A stretch of 64,000 nucleotides of DNA from Methylocystis rosea (GTDB lineage Bacteria > Pseudomonadota > Alphaproteobacteria > Rhizobiales > Beijerinckiaceae): positions 3,137,501-3,201,500 of the forward strand of contig NZ_CP034086.1 of assembly GCF_003855495.1 (NCBI RefSeq). The letters are read 5' to 3'. A program made the translations under genes and the position numbers. The stretch's first letter is position 1, and every line of letters starts with the position of its first letter. This document shows, one piece after another, positions 37,128 through 46,950 of the stretch. The notes under the pieces are model-generated. The model did not search any database. It worked only from the letters and a program-made list of their open reading frames with translations, and was not told where the DNA came from.

Positions 37128-38390
37128 ATGTCCGCCTTTGAAAATCCGCCCCTCGCGCGCCACGCCATGGCCTATGTCCTCGCCGGCGGCCGCGGCGCTC
37201 GGCTGATGGAATTGACCGACAGGCGCGCCAAGCCCGCGGTTTATTTCGGCGGCAAGTCGCGCATCATCGACTTCGCGCTCTCCAATGCGCTGAACTCCGG
37301 CATCAGGCGCATTTGCGTTGCGACGCAGTACAAAGCGCACAGCCTCATCCGCCATTTGCAGCGCGGCTGGAGCTTCTTTCGCACCGAACGCAACGAGAGC
37401 TTCGACATTCTGCCGGCAAGTCAGCGCGTGTCCGAAGATCATTGGTATCTCGGCACGGCGGACGCCGTCTATCAGAACCTCGACATCGTCGAGAGCTATG
37501 ATCCCAAATATATCGTGCTGCTCGCCGGCGATCACGTCTACAAGATGGATTACGAGCCCATGCTGCAACAGCATGTGGATTCCGGCGCCGACGTGACGAT
37601 TGGCTGTTTCGAGGTGCCGCGCGCCGAGGCGTCCGGTTTCGGCGTCATGCATATCGACGAAAACGACCGCATCATCTCCTTCATCGAAAAGCCGCGCGAT
37701 CCGCCGGCAATGCCGGGACGTCCGGACCGTGCGCTCGTCAGCATGGGCATCTATGTTTTCGAGGCGAAGTTTCTCTACGAGCAATTGCGCCGCGACGCCG
37801 CGGAGACGCTCTCGACGCATGACTTCGGCAAGGATTTGATCCCCTATATCGTCTCGCACGGCAAGGCGGTCGCGCATCATTTCGAGCGCTCCTGCGTGCG
37901 CGCGGCGAGCGAGCCCAACGCCTATTGGCGCGACGTCGGGACGGTGGACGCCTATTGGGCGGCCAATATCGATCTCACCGATTTCACGCCGCAGCTCGAT
38001 CTTTACGATCGCAACTGGCCGATCTGGACATATGCCGAAATCACCCCGCCGGCGAAATTCGTGCACGACCAGGTCGGACGGCGCGGACAGGCGCTGTCCT
38101 CGCTCGTCTCGGGGGGCTGCATCGTTTCCGGCTCGACGCTGCGGCGAACGCTGCTCTTTACCGGCGTGCGCGTGAATTCCTACGCGACCGTCGAGAACGC
38201 CGTCGTCCTGCCCTATGTCGACGTCGGCCGCTCGGCGCGACTCACCAATGTCGTCGTCGACCGCGGCGTGCAGATCCCGCAGGGCCTTATCGTTGGGGAG
38301 GACCCGGCGTTAGACGCCGCGCGTTTCCGCCGCACCGAGGGCGGGGTCTGTCTCATCACCCAGCCGATGATCGACAGGCTCGGCGCATGA
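37128..38390 (+). CDS. glgC: Glucose-1-phosphate adenylyltransferase
   Basis: 420 residues. The nucleotide-binding signature [24 protein letters not shown] lies at about 12-35 and the [17 protein letters not shown] motif follows. The C-terminal left-handed beta-helix contains the [20 protein letters not shown] repeat region. It makes ADP-glucose, the rate-setting step of glycogen synthesis, and is normally allosterically controlled by sugar phosphates. The stop overlaps glgA (ATGA). Confidence 0.97.
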   Translation: MSAFENPPLARHAMAYVLAGGRGARLMELTDRRAKPAVYFGGKSRIIDFALSNALNSGIRRICVATQYKAHSLIRHLQRGWSFFRTERNESFDILPASQRVSEDHWYLGTADAVYQNLDIVESYDPKYIVLLAGDHVYKMDYEPMLQQHVDSGADVTIGCFEVPRAEASGFGVMHIDENDRIISFIEKPRDPPAMPGRPDRALVSMGIYVFEAKFLYEQLRRDAAETLSTHDFGKDLIPYIVSHGKAVAHHFERSCVRAASEPNAYWRDVGTVDAYWAANIDLTDFTPQLDLYDRNWPIWTYAEITPPAKFVHDQVGRRGQALSSLVSGGCIVSGSTLRRTLLFTGVRVNSYATVENAVVLPYVDVGRSARLTNVVVDRGVQIPQGLIVGEDPALDAARFRRTEGGVCLITQPMIDRLGA

Positions 38391-39844
38391 GTTCGCTGCG
38401 CGCGCTCGCCATTGCTTCGGAGATGGCGCCTTTGGTCAAGACCGGCGGACTCGCCGATGTCGTCGGCGCGCTGCCGCATGCGCTCGCCGCTGAAAACATC
38501 GAGCTGCGCACGCTCATTCCGGGCTATCCCGAGGTTCTCGGCGTCTTACATGCGGGCGAAACGGTTCTTGAGTTCGATGATCTCTTTGGCGGCCCGGCCT
38601 GGATCCACGCGGCGCGCCATAACGGAGCCGCGATCTATGCGCTCATCGCGCCGCATCTTTATGCGCGCGAAAGCGGACTCTATACGGGACCGGACGGCGC
38701 CGATTATCCCGACAACGCCTTCCGCTTCGCCGCGCTCGCCTGGGCCGGCGCGCAGATCGGGCTCGGCGCGCTCGATGGCTTTACGCCCGACGTTGTGCAT
38801 GCGCATGACTGGCAGGCGGCGCTCGCGCCGGCCTATATGCATTATGCAGAGCGGCCGCGGCCGGCGACGATCGTCAGCATCCACAACATCGCCTTCCAGG
38901 GACAATTCCCCAAAGAACTGCTGCAGCCTTTGCGACTGCCGCCGCACGCGTTCGATATCGACGGCGTCGAATATTACGGCGCGATCGGCTTCTTGAAGGC
39001 TGGCCTGCAACTCGCCGACCGCATCACCACGGTGTCACCCAGCTATGCACGCGAGATCGAGACGCCGGAATTCGGCATGGGCCTCGAGGGCCTGTTGCGC
39101 GCACGCGCGGATCGCGTGAGCGGCATATTGAACGGCGTCGATGAAGAGACGTGGAATCCGGCGACCGATGCGCATCTTGGAACGCGCTACGATCATTGGA
39201 GCCTGCCGTCGCGCGCCAGGAACAAGGCGGCTTTGCAGAAACGTCTGCGACTGCGCGTCGATCCCGACGCCTTTCTCCTCGGCGTCGTCAGCCGGCTGTC
39301 CTGGCAGAAGGGGCTCGACCTGCTGCTCGACGTTTTGCCGCAGCTCATGCGCGGCCGCGCGCAACTCGCGCTGCTTGGCGCTGGCGACAAGACGCTTGAA
39401 GAAGGATTTGTCGCTGCAGAAGCGGCGCATGTGGGCCGCGTCGGCGTTCATATCGGCTATAGCGAAGAGCTTGCGCATATGATCCAGGCTGGCGTTGACG
39501 CCTTCCTCGTGCCGTCGCGCTTCGAGCCTTGCGGACTGACGCAGCTCTATGCGCTGCGCTACGGCGCCGTGCCGATCGTTTCGCGCGTCGGCGGACTGAA
39601 AGATACGATCGTCGACGCCAATGAGATGGCCCTGCAGGCCGACGTCGCCACCGGCCTGCAATTTTCGCCGACGACCGCCGATGCGCTCGCCATCGCGCTG
39701 CGCGAAGCCGAACGCCTATTCGAGGACGCCGAGACGTGGCGCAAGATTCAGGTCAATGGCATGAGAACGGATGTCTCCTGGCGCAATCCGGCGCGCCGCT
39801 ACGCAAGGCTGTTTCGGGACGTGGCCGCCACGAGGGTTGGGTGA
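38387..39844 (+). CDS. glgA: Glycogen synthase, ADP-glucose type
   Basis: 485 residues from ATG 38387, which overlaps the glgC stop. The long frame upstream of this start is a shadow of glgC. The ADP-glucose binding motif [13 protein letters not shown] lies near residue 18, and the GT5 fold continues with [13 protein letters not shown] and [28 protein letters not shown]. It adds glucosyl units from ADP-glucose. Tight coupling to glgC suggests a fixed ratio of the two enzymes. Confidence 0.97.
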   Translation: MSSLRALAIASEMAPLVKTGGLADVVGALPHALAAENIELRTLIPGYPEVLGVLHAGETVLEFDDLFGGPAWIHAARHNGAAIYALIAPHLYARESGLYTGPDGADYPDNAFRFAALAWAGAQIGLGALDGFTPDVVHAHDWQAALAPAYMHYAERPRPATIVSIHNIAFQGQFPKELLQPLRLPPHAFDIDGVEYYGAIGFLKAGLQLADRITTVSPSYAREIETPEFGMGLEGLLRARADRVSGILNGVDEETWNPATDAHLGTRYDHWSLPSRARNKAALQKRLRLRVDPDAFLLGVVSRLSWQKGLDLLLDVLPQLMRGRAQLALLGAGDKTLEEGFVAAEAAHVGRVGVHIGYSEELAHMIQAGVDAFLVPSRFEPCGLTQLYALRYGAVPIVSRVGGLKDTIVDANEMALQADVATGLQFSPTTADALAIALREAERLFEDAETWRKIQVNGMRTDVSWRNPARRYARLFRDVAATRVG

Positions 39845-39860
39845 CTGTTTCGGCGATAAA

Positions 39861-39998
39861 GCCCCCTCCCTGTCCCTCCCCCGCTTTCGCGGGAGAGGGA
39901 ACCCTAGCGATCGGCATAGCGCGCGATGTGCGACATGCGCCGCGTCTGCCTCCCTCTCCCCCAAGCGAAGCGCAGCGGGGGAGGGATGGGGAGGGGGC
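39861..39998. repeat. Inverted repeat upstream of glgX-malQ
   Basis: 25-base arms at 39861-39885 and 39974-39998 are inverse complements except at two positions. The arms begin GCCCCCTCCC and the right arm ends GGGGAGGGGGC, one base before the ATG at 39999. The right arm therefore appears to form the ribosome binding site of the next gene. Confidence 0.85.
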
Positions 39999-42900
39999 AT
40001 GAGCGGCGTCACCGAGGGCGCGCCGGAGCCGCTCGGCCTCACGCCGGACGCGAGCGGCGCGAATGTCGCGGTGTTTTCCGCTCATGCGGAGGCGATCGAA
40101 CTTTGTCTCTTCGATGATTCCGACGAGGAGATCGCCCGCATAAAATTGCCGGCGCGCAGCGGCGACGTTTTTCATGGCCATATCGAGGGCCTCACAGAAG
40201 GCCAGCGCTATGGCTTTCGCGCTCACGGACCCGATGCGCCGGAGGCGGGCCATCGCTTCAGTCCGGCGAAACTGCTCGTCGATCCTTATGCGCTGGCGCT
40301 CGATCGCGCCTTCACGCTGCATCCTTCGCTCTTCGCCTATGGCGAGACGGCGCGTGTCGACAGCGCCCTGCATGTGCCGAAAGCCATTGTCACGAAGCCA
40401 GTCCCTGCGGAGTCGCTGCGGCCAAAGCATCCCTGGCGCGATACGATCATCTACGAGCTTCACGTCAAGGGTTTCACCGCGACGCATCCCGACATTCCGC
40501 AACATCTGCGCGGGACCTTCGCCGGTCTCGCGCATGACGCGGCGATTGCGCATTTGAGGCGGCTCGGCGTCACGACGCTGGAGCTTCTGCCTTGCGCGGC
40601 GTGGATCGACGAGCGTCATTTGCCGCCACTCGGCCTTTCCAATTACTGGGGCTACAATCCCATCGCCATGATGGCGCCCGACCCGCGCCTCGCACCGGGC
40701 GGCTGGCGTGAAGTTCGCGAAGCCGTCGCCAGGCTCCACGACGCCGGGCTCGAAGTCATTCTTGACGTCGTGTTCAACCATACCGGCGAGAGCGACGAAT
40801 TCGGCCCGACAGTCTCGTTCCGAGGATTGGACAACGCCAGCTATTATCGGCTCGCTGACGACCGCGCGCGCTATGTGAACGACTCCGGCTGCGGCAATAT
40901 TCTCGACTGCGACCGTGCGCCTGTCGTGCGGCTCATCATGGATGCGCTGCGCGCCTGGGCGGTCTATGGCGGCGTCGATGGCTTTCGCTTCGATCTCGCG
41001 ACGACGCTTGCGCGTCGATCCTCGGGGTTCGATCGCGACGCGCCACTGCTTTCGGCCATCCTGCAAGACCCGGTGCTGCGGGACTTAAAGCTCATCGCCG
41101 AACCCTGGGACATGGGCCAAGGCGGCTATCGGCTCGGCGATTTTCCCGAGCCTTTCGCCGAATGGAACGATCGCTATCGCGACAGCGCGCGCGGTTTCTG
41201 GCGCGGCGACTCCTGCGGCGTCGCCGAGCTCGCGACGCGCTTTTCCGGCTCGCAGGACGTGTTTGCGCGCAGGCGCCCGTCACGCAGCGTCAATTTCATT
41301 ACGGCGCATGACGGCTTCACTCTGCGTGATCTCGTTTCCTACGCGCATAAGCACAATGAAGCGAACGGCGAAGAGAACCGTGACGGCGCCGACCACAATC
41401 TTTCCTGGAACAATGGCGTCGAAGGCGAGAGCGCAGACGCCGCGATCCATGCGGCGCGGGCGCGGGATGCGCGCAATCTGCTCGCGACGCTGCTTTTCTC
41501 TCGCGGAACGCCGATGCTTGCGATGGGCCCGGAGTTGGGTAAGACGCAGTCCGGCAACAATAACGCCTATGCACAGGACAACGCCCTCTCATGGATCGAT
41601 TGGGCGCACGCCGACGAAGAACTGATCGCGACGACGTCGAAGCTCATCGCACTGCGCAAGCGACACGCGGCCTTGCACGATGATCGCTTTCTCGACGGCG
41701 CGCCGCGTGACGCTTCGCTCATCCCCGACGTCGAATGGTTGCGTCCTGACGGCGCGACGATGCGCGAAGACGACTGGCGCGACGGCGATGCGCAGACGCT
41801 TGTCGCCGCGCTTTATGCCGAAGGCGATCGGGTTCTCGTGATTTTGCATCGCGGTTCCGGCGAGATCATCGTGCGCCCGCCCCCCGCTCGTGACAATCAC
41901 GGCTGGAAATGGGCGTTTAATTCGGCGAACGACGGCGCGACCGAAGACGTTGAACAATTCCTCCGTATGGGGCCGCGCTCCGTGGCGCTTCTGATCGAGG
42001 AAAAGCGCGCGCGGCGCCGATCTTCCGCGCCTGCTTCGGAAGACATCCTCTCGCGTCTCGCCGAGGCGACAGGCGTTGAACGACAATGGCGCGACGTCGA
42101 AGGCGGGCTGCATGATGTACCGCGCGAGACGGTCTGCGCACTATTGGCGCAGCTCGGCTTTCCGTCCTGCACGCTCGATGAGGCCCGCGAGAGTCTCGCG
42201 CGGCTTTCGGACTTTCGCGACAGGCGGGCCCTTCCCGCAAGTTTACCGGCTAGGGAGGGCAAGTCCTTCACGCTTCGGCTCGCCGCGCGCGACGGCCGCA
42301 CGCCGGGCTGGATCGTCGTCACGCAGGAAGGCGGAAGCTGTTCGCACATCGCGCTGCGCGCGGAGAACGCCGCACCCGTCACATGGCGCGGATTGGATGG
42401 CCGGCGCTGCGACGGCGTCGAGGCGCGAATGCCGCCGATGCCCGCCGGTCGTCATCATTTGTCGATTGAGGGCGGCGAAGACTGTGCGCTCACTATCGCG
42501 CCGCCGCGCTGCTATCTGCCTCACGATGCGCGCCGCGAATTTGGTCTCTCCGCACAGCTCTATTCCGTTCGCCGCGACGGCGATCAGGGAATCGGCGACT
42601 TCTCGACGCTTAGCGAACTCGCGCGCGCTGGCGCCAAGGCCGGCGCGGCGCTCATCGCGATCAATCCGCTGCACGCCTTGTTTGCGCAAGACCGCACGCG
42701 CGTCAGCCCGTATTATCCGTCCGACCGGCGTTTCCTCGATCCGCTCTATATCGATGTCGTTGCATTGCAGCGCACGCTCGGCGCGTCCTTTGATTTCGCC
42801 GAGAAGACCACGGCTCTCAGCGCCGCCGCGGATGTCGACTATCCAGCCGTTCATGCGCTGAAGATGGAAGCGCTCGAACGCGCCTTCGCCGTCTTCCTTA

Positions 42901-44213
42901 ATCTGTCGCGCCGCCAGCCTGACGCCGCGCCCGCCGCCTCATTCGCGCGCTTCGTCGCCGAGGGCGGGGCGGCGCTCGCGCGCTTCTGCGTCTTCCAGGC
43001 GATCAGCGAGGCGCGCAACGGCCAAAGCTGGCGGATGTGGCCGAAAGAGCTGCGTGAGGCGCGCCCCGCGGCGCTGAGCGCCTTCGCGCGCGAACATGCG
43101 ACGCGGGTCCAATTTCACCAATTTCTGCAATGGCTCGCCGATGCGCAATTTGCGCGATCCGCGCAGGACGCGCGCGCCGCTGGTCTGTCGCTCGGCTTCT
43201 GCCGCGACCTCGCCATCGGCGCGGCGCCCGACGGCGCCGAGAGCTGGAGCCGCGCGGGATGTTTCGTCGACGGCTTTTCGATCGGCGCGCCGCCCGACGC
43301 CTTCAGTCGGGAGGGCCAGAATTGGGGCTTGCCGCCGCCAAATCCAATCGAAATCGGGAAGAACGGGGGCGCCGATTTCGCGGAGCTGCTGCGCGCCAAT
43401 ATGCGCCACGCGGGCGCGCTGCGCATCGACCACGTCATGGGCCTGGCGCGGCTTTTCGTCATTCCGGACGGCGAAAAGCCTGCGGCCGGCGCTTACGTCA
43501 ATTACCCGTTCGAAACCTTGATGGGTCAGCTCGCGCTCGAAAGCCAACGCGGGCAATGTCTCGTCGTCGGCGAAGATCTCGGCACGGCGCCGTGGGGCTT
43601 CCGCGAGCGCATCGCCCATGCCGACGTGCTGAGCTACCGGGTTCTATGGTTCGAACGTTCGGGAGAGGGCTTCGCGTCGCCGACGCACTATCCCATGAAA
43701 GCCATGGCCTGCGTCTCGACGCATGACTTGCCGACGCTTGAAGGCTGGTGGGCGGCGGCGGACATCGCCGAGAAGGAAGCCCTGGGGCTGATCGCGCCAG
43801 ACCTGGCCGAAGCCGCCCGCGCTGCGCGCCGCGCGGAAAAGGACGCGCTTCTCGACGCATTGCGCGCGCAGTCGCTGATCGACGGCGCGCATCACGCATC
43901 AAACGACTTCGACGACGCCTTGGCTCGGGCGCTCCATGCCTTCATCGCGCGCACGCCGTCATTGCTCGCCATGGCGCAACTCGACGATCTCGCGGGGCAA
44001 ACGCAGGCGATCAACTTGCCCGGCACCGATCGCGAACGCTTGAACTGGCGACGCAGACTGCCAGAATCGCTCGACGCGCTCTTTGATTTGCGCCGCGCCC
44101 GCGCGATCCTCGCCGGGCTTTGCCGCAATGTGGACGCGATTCCCGGCGCATATCGGCCTCCGGGCGAAATTGATGCCGCGGACGGACATGAGCGTTTCGA
44201 GCATGGCGGGTAA
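39999..44213 (+). CDS. GlgX-MalQ fusion: debranching enzyme plus 4-alpha-glucanotransferase
   Basis: 1404 residues. Residues about 1-670 are a GlgX-type isoamylase/debranching enzyme: a CBM48-like start, then GH13 with D332 in FRFDLAT, E368 in IAEPWD and D438 in TAHDGF. After a short basic linker (about 668-680), residues about 680-1404 are a MalQ-type GH77 4-alpha-glucanotransferase, with D1144 in LRIDHVMGL, E1192 in VVGEDLG and D1243 in STHDLPT. All six predicted catalytic residues are intact and no stop interrupts the join, so both halves should be active. The protein would couple debranching of glycogen to transfer of the released maltodextrins. The ATG is preceded directly by the right arm of an inverted repeat. 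Confidence 0.93.
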   Translation: MSGVTEGAPEPLGLTPDASGANVAVFSAHAEAIELCLFDDSDEEIARIKLPARSGDVFHGHIEGLTEGQRYGFRAHGPDAPEAGHRFSPAKLLVDPYALALDRAFTLHPSLFAYGETARVDSALHVPKAIVTKPVPAESLRPKHPWRDTIIYELHVKGFTATHPDIPQHLRGTFAGLAHDAAIAHLRRLGVTTLELLPCAAWIDERHLPPLGLSNYWGYNPIAMMAPDPRLAPGGWREVREAVARLHDAGLEVILDVVFNHTGESDEFGPTVSFRGLDNASYYRLADDRARYVNDSGCGNILDCDRAPVVRLIMDALRAWAVYGGVDGFRFDLATTLARRSSGFDRDAPLLSAILQDPVLRDLKLIAEPWDMGQGGYRLGDFPEPFAEWNDRYRDSARGFWRGDSCGVAELATRFSGSQDVFARRRPSRSVNFITAHDGFTLRDLVSYAHKHNEANGEENRDGADHNLSWNNGVEGESADAAIHAARARDARNLLATLLFSRGTPMLAMGPELGKTQSGNNNAYAQDNALSWIDWAHADEELIATTSKLIALRKRHAALHDDRFLDGAPRDASLIPDVEWLRPDGATMREDDWRDGDAQTLVAALYAEGDRVLVILHRGSGEIIVRPPPARDNHGWKWAFNSANDGATEDVEQFLRMGPRSVALLIEEKRARRRSSAPASEDILSRLAEATGVERQWRDVEGGLHDVPRETVCALLAQLGFPSCTLDEARESLARLSDFRDRRALPASLPAREGKSFTLRLAARDGRTPGWIVVTQEGGSCSHIALRAENAAPVTWRGLDGRRCDGVEARMPPMPAGRHHLSIEGGEDCALTIAPPRCYLPHDARREFGLSAQLYSVRRDGDQGIGDFSTLSELARAGAKAGAALIAINPLHALFAQDRTRVSPYYPSDRRFLDPLYIDVVALQRTLGASFDFAEKTTALSAAADVDYPAVHALKMEALERAFAVFLNLSRRQPDAAPAASFARFVAEGGAALARFCVFQAISEARNGQSWRMWPKELREARPAALSAFAREHATRVQFHQFLQWLADAQFARSAQDARAAGLSLGFCRDLAIGAAPDGAESWSRAGCFVDGFSIGAPPDAFSREGQNWGLPPPNPIEIGKNGGADFAELLRANMRHAGALRIDHVMGLARLFVIPDGEKPAAGAYVNYPFETLMGQLALESQRGQCLVVGEDLGTAPWGFRERIAHADVLSYRVLWFERSGEGFASPTHYPMKAMACVSTHDLPTLEGWWAAADIAEKEALGLIAPDLAEAARAARRAEKDALLDALRAQSLIDGAHHASNDFDDALARALHAFIARTPSLLAMAQLDDLAGQTQAINLPGTDRERLNWRRRLPESLDALFDLRRARAILAGLCRNVDAIPGAYRPPGEIDAADGHERFEHGG

Positions 44214-45540
44214 CCAAGCCACCGAGCGCGGGCTCATCTCTGCGGCGCTCTTTGCGATTTCTGTCGCATTTTCCGCGCATGCCGAACAACAAGGTCCAGA
44301 CGCCAAAGACATCTCGTCGAAGCAACAAGAATTGCGCGGCGTCGAAGACACGATGGGCGCCGCCCAGGAGCGCGCGCGTCGACTCGAAGAGCAGCTTGTC
44401 GATCACGCCGCCGCGCGCGAACGACTGAATGGCGCGCTCATCGAAGCGACGCAGCGGCTGCAGGAGACGGAAAGTCGCGCGGCTGAAATCGAAGAGCGGC
44501 TTTCGGCGCTCACCGAGAATGAGCGCAAGATCGTCTCTTCGCTCGAGAGCCGCCGCGGATTGATCATGGAGATCCTTACCGTTCTGCAACGGATGGGCCG
44601 TAAGCCGCCGCCGGCGCTGATCGCGCGTCCGAACGAGATTCTCGAGGCCGTCCGGGCGTCGCTCGCGCTCGGCGCCCTGCTGCCGCAAATGCGCGCCGAA
44701 GCGCGCCAGCTGCAGCGCGATCTATCGGAGCTGGAGCAGGTGCGCGATGGCGTTCGGCGCGAGCGCGAACGCCTCGCGGAGCAGCAAGCGAGTCTCAGCG
44801 CTCAGCGCGAAAGGCTCGCCCCGATGATCGGAGAACGTCAGGAGGCGCTTTCCACTGCGCAAAGCGCCTTGCAGGCGGAGACGGAGCGCGCGCGCACGCT
44901 GGCGCAGCGCGCCACGAGCCTCAAAGACCTGATCTCGCGCATGGAGGCGGACAGCGCGGCGGCGCGGCGCGCGGCGGAGGCGGCGCGCAAGGCCGACGAC
45001 GAGCGTACAAAAGCTCAAGCGATGCTTTCCGAGCGGGAGCGGCTCAAAGCGCTGTCTGCGCCGTTCAAGGATCCGGCGCGGCTTGCACCCGCCGTCGCTT
45101 TCATTGATCTTAAAGGCCGGCTGCCGGCCCCGGCCGCGGGATCGGTGGTGCGGCGTTTCGGCGCGCCCGACGGTTTTGGCGGCAAGGAGAAGGGCCTGTC
45201 GATCGCGGCGCGCGAAAATGGGGTGGTTATCGCTCCCTGCGACGGATGGATCGCTTTTTCAGGGCCTTACCGAAGTTATGGACAACTCTTGATCATTAAC
45301 GCCGGCGGCGGTTATTATGTGGTCCTGGCCGGCATGAGTCGCACCAATGTGAACGTGGGACAGTTCGTTCTCGCAGGTGAGCCGGTTGCCAGCATGGGAG
45401 ACGGAGCCGCGCAAACCGCGGCGACCATCGCAATCGGCGCGAAACAACCCATTCTTTATGTTGAGTTCCGCAAGGACGGAGCGTCAATCGACTCGGGCCC
45501 ATGGTGGGCAAAGTCAGACAGTCGGAAGGTCGGCGGATGA
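44188..45540 (+). CDS. EnvC-like murein hydrolase activator
   Basis: About 450 residues; start chosen at ATG 44188, overlapping the end of the fusion gene, with 44173 and 44203 as alternatives. A signal peptide (ISAALFAISVAFSAHAE) precedes a long coiled-coil region (about 30-300, Glu/Arg/Ala-rich). The C-terminal LytM/M23-like domain (about 320-440) contains VVRRFGAPDGFGGKEKGLSIAARENGVVIAPCDGWI. The canonical HxxxD and HxH zinc ligands are absent, as in EnvC, so it probably activates amidases rather than cutting peptidoglycan itself. ctpA follows with an overlap. Confidence 0.88.
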   Translation: MSVSSMAGNQATERGLISAALFAISVAFSAHAEQQGPDAKDISSKQQELRGVEDTMGAAQERARRLEEQLVDHAAARERLNGALIEATQRLQETESRAAEIEERLSALTENERKIVSSLESRRGLIMEILTVLQRMGRKPPPALIARPNEILEAVRASLALGALLPQMRAEARQLQRDLSELEQVRDGVRRERERLAEQQASLSAQRERLAPMIGERQEALSTAQSALQAETERARTLAQRATSLKDLISRMEADSAAARRAAEAARKADDERTKAQAMLSERERLKALSAPFKDPARLAPAVAFIDLKGRLPAPAAGSVVRRFGAPDGFGGKEKGLSIAARENGVVIAPCDGWIAFSGPYRSYGQLLIINAGGGYYVVLAGMSRTNVNVGQFVLAGEPVASMGDGAAQTAATIAIGAKQPILYVEFRKDGASIDSGPWWAKSDSRKVGG

Positions 45541-46901
45541 TTCGCAAAACAGCCCTTATCGCCACAGGAATCGCAATTGGAGCGGGATGCGCCACGCTTG
45601 GCCAGCAGGCGCGCGCCGTCATCGGCGCTCCGGCTCAAGCCGCTTCCGCCGACACCTACAAGAACCTCAGCCTGTTTGGCGACGTGTTCGACAAGGTGCG
45701 CGCCGACTATGTCGAGAAGCCCGATGAGCAAAAGCTCGTCGAAAACGCCATCAACGGCATGCTGACCTCGCTCGATCCGCATTCGAGCTACCTGGACGCC
45801 AAGGCCTTCAAGGATATGCGGACGCAGACCGAGGGCAAGTTCGGCGGCTTGGGCATCGAGGTCACGCAGGAAGACGGGCTCGTGAAGGTCGTCACGCCGA
45901 TCGACGACACGCCAGCGTCGCGCGCCGGGATCATGTCCGGCGATCTCATCGGCGCCATCGACGACGAGACCGTGCAGGGCATGACCCTCAATCAGGCCGT
46001 CGACAAAATGCGCGGCGCGATCAACACGCCTGTCAAGCTGACGCTCTTCCGCGGCAAGAACAAGGACAAGGTCGAGGTCAAGCTGGTCCGCGCCGAGATC
46101 CACATCAAATCCGTGCGCTCGCGCAAACAGGGCGACGACATCGCCTATGTCCGTATTTCGCAGTTCAATGAAGAAACCGCGGAGGGCCTGCGCACCGCCA
46201 TGGCCAAGGCGCAGCAGGACATCCCCGCGGACAAGTTCAAAGGCTACATCCTCGATCTGCGCAACAATCCGGGCGGCTTGCTGGATCAGTCCATCCAGGT
46301 CGTCAACTCCTTCATCGACAAGGGCGAGATCGTCTCGACGCGCGGCCGCAACGCTGATGAAACCCAGCGCTACAACGCCCGCGGCTCCGGCGATCTGTCG
46401 AAGGGCAAGCCGGTCGTCGTGCTGATCAACGGCGGTTCGGCCTCGGCGTCCGAAATCGTCGCCGGCGCTTTGCAGGATCACAAGCGCGCGACGCTGATCG
46501 GCACGCGCTCCTTCGGCAAGGGCTCGGTGCAGACGATCATTCCGCTCGGCGGCTCCAGCGGCGCGTTGCGGCTGACGACGGCGCGCTATTACACGCCGTC
46601 CGGCCGCACGATCCAGGCCAAGGGCATCGATCCCGACATGATCATCCTGCAGGACGTGCCGGACGAGCTCAAAGGCAAGGACGACACCAAGGGCGAAGCC
46701 TCGCTGAAGGGCCATCTCAAGACTGGCGACGAGGAAAAGACCGGCTCGCAAGCTTATGTCCCGCCGGATGAGGCGAAGGACAAGCAGCTGACGGCCGCGG
46801 TCGAGCTTCTGCACGGCAAGCCGAGGGCGCAGATCCTCGCCGAACAGTCCAAGGAAGTCGCCAAGGACACGACCAAGCCGCCGTCAAAGGCCGCCAATTG
46901 A
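45537..46901 (+). CDS. ctpA: Periplasmic S41 C-terminal processing protease
   Basis: 454 residues from ATG 45537 (MIRKTALIATGIAIG), overlapping the preceding stop as ATGA. A signal anchor (about 1-30) leads to a helical domain, then a PDZ domain (about 95-180; GIEVTQEDGLVKVVTPIDDTPA). The catalytic core has the Ser in NGGSASASEIVAGAL and the Lys in GKGSVQ of the SFGKGSVQTIIPLGG motif. It cleaves C-termini of envelope proteins. Pairing with an EnvC-like gene is common in Rhizobiales and suggests a cell-wall remodelling unit. Confidence 0.95.
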   Translation: MIRKTALIATGIAIGAGCATLGQQARAVIGAPAQAASADTYKNLSLFGDVFDKVRADYVEKPDEQKLVENAINGMLTSLDPHSSYLDAKAFKDMRTQTEGKFGGLGIEVTQEDGLVKVVTPIDDTPASRAGIMSGDLIGAIDDETVQGMTLNQAVDKMRGAINTPVKLTLFRGKNKDKVEVKLVRAEIHIKSVRSRKQGDDIAYVRISQFNEETAEGLRTAMAKAQQDIPADKFKGYILDLRNNPGGLLDQSIQVVNSFIDKGEIVSTRGRNADETQRYNARGSGDLSKGKPVVVLINGGSASASEIVAGALQDHKRATLIGTRSFGKGSVQTIIPLGGSSGALRLTTARYYTPSGRTIQAKGIDPDMIILQDVPDELKGKDDTKGEASLKGHLKTGDEEKTGSQAYVPPDEAKDKQLTAAVELLHGKPRAQILAEQSKEVAKDTTKPPSKAAN

Positions 46902-46950
46902 CGGTGATGGCCGTGGGGCTTAGACGGTCGGCGGGAGTTTCCGGCGGTCG

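Noticed and set aside
39753..41066. A 437-codon minus-strand frame
   Set aside because: It overlaps glgA, the repeat and glgX-malQ in antisense and shows no domain.
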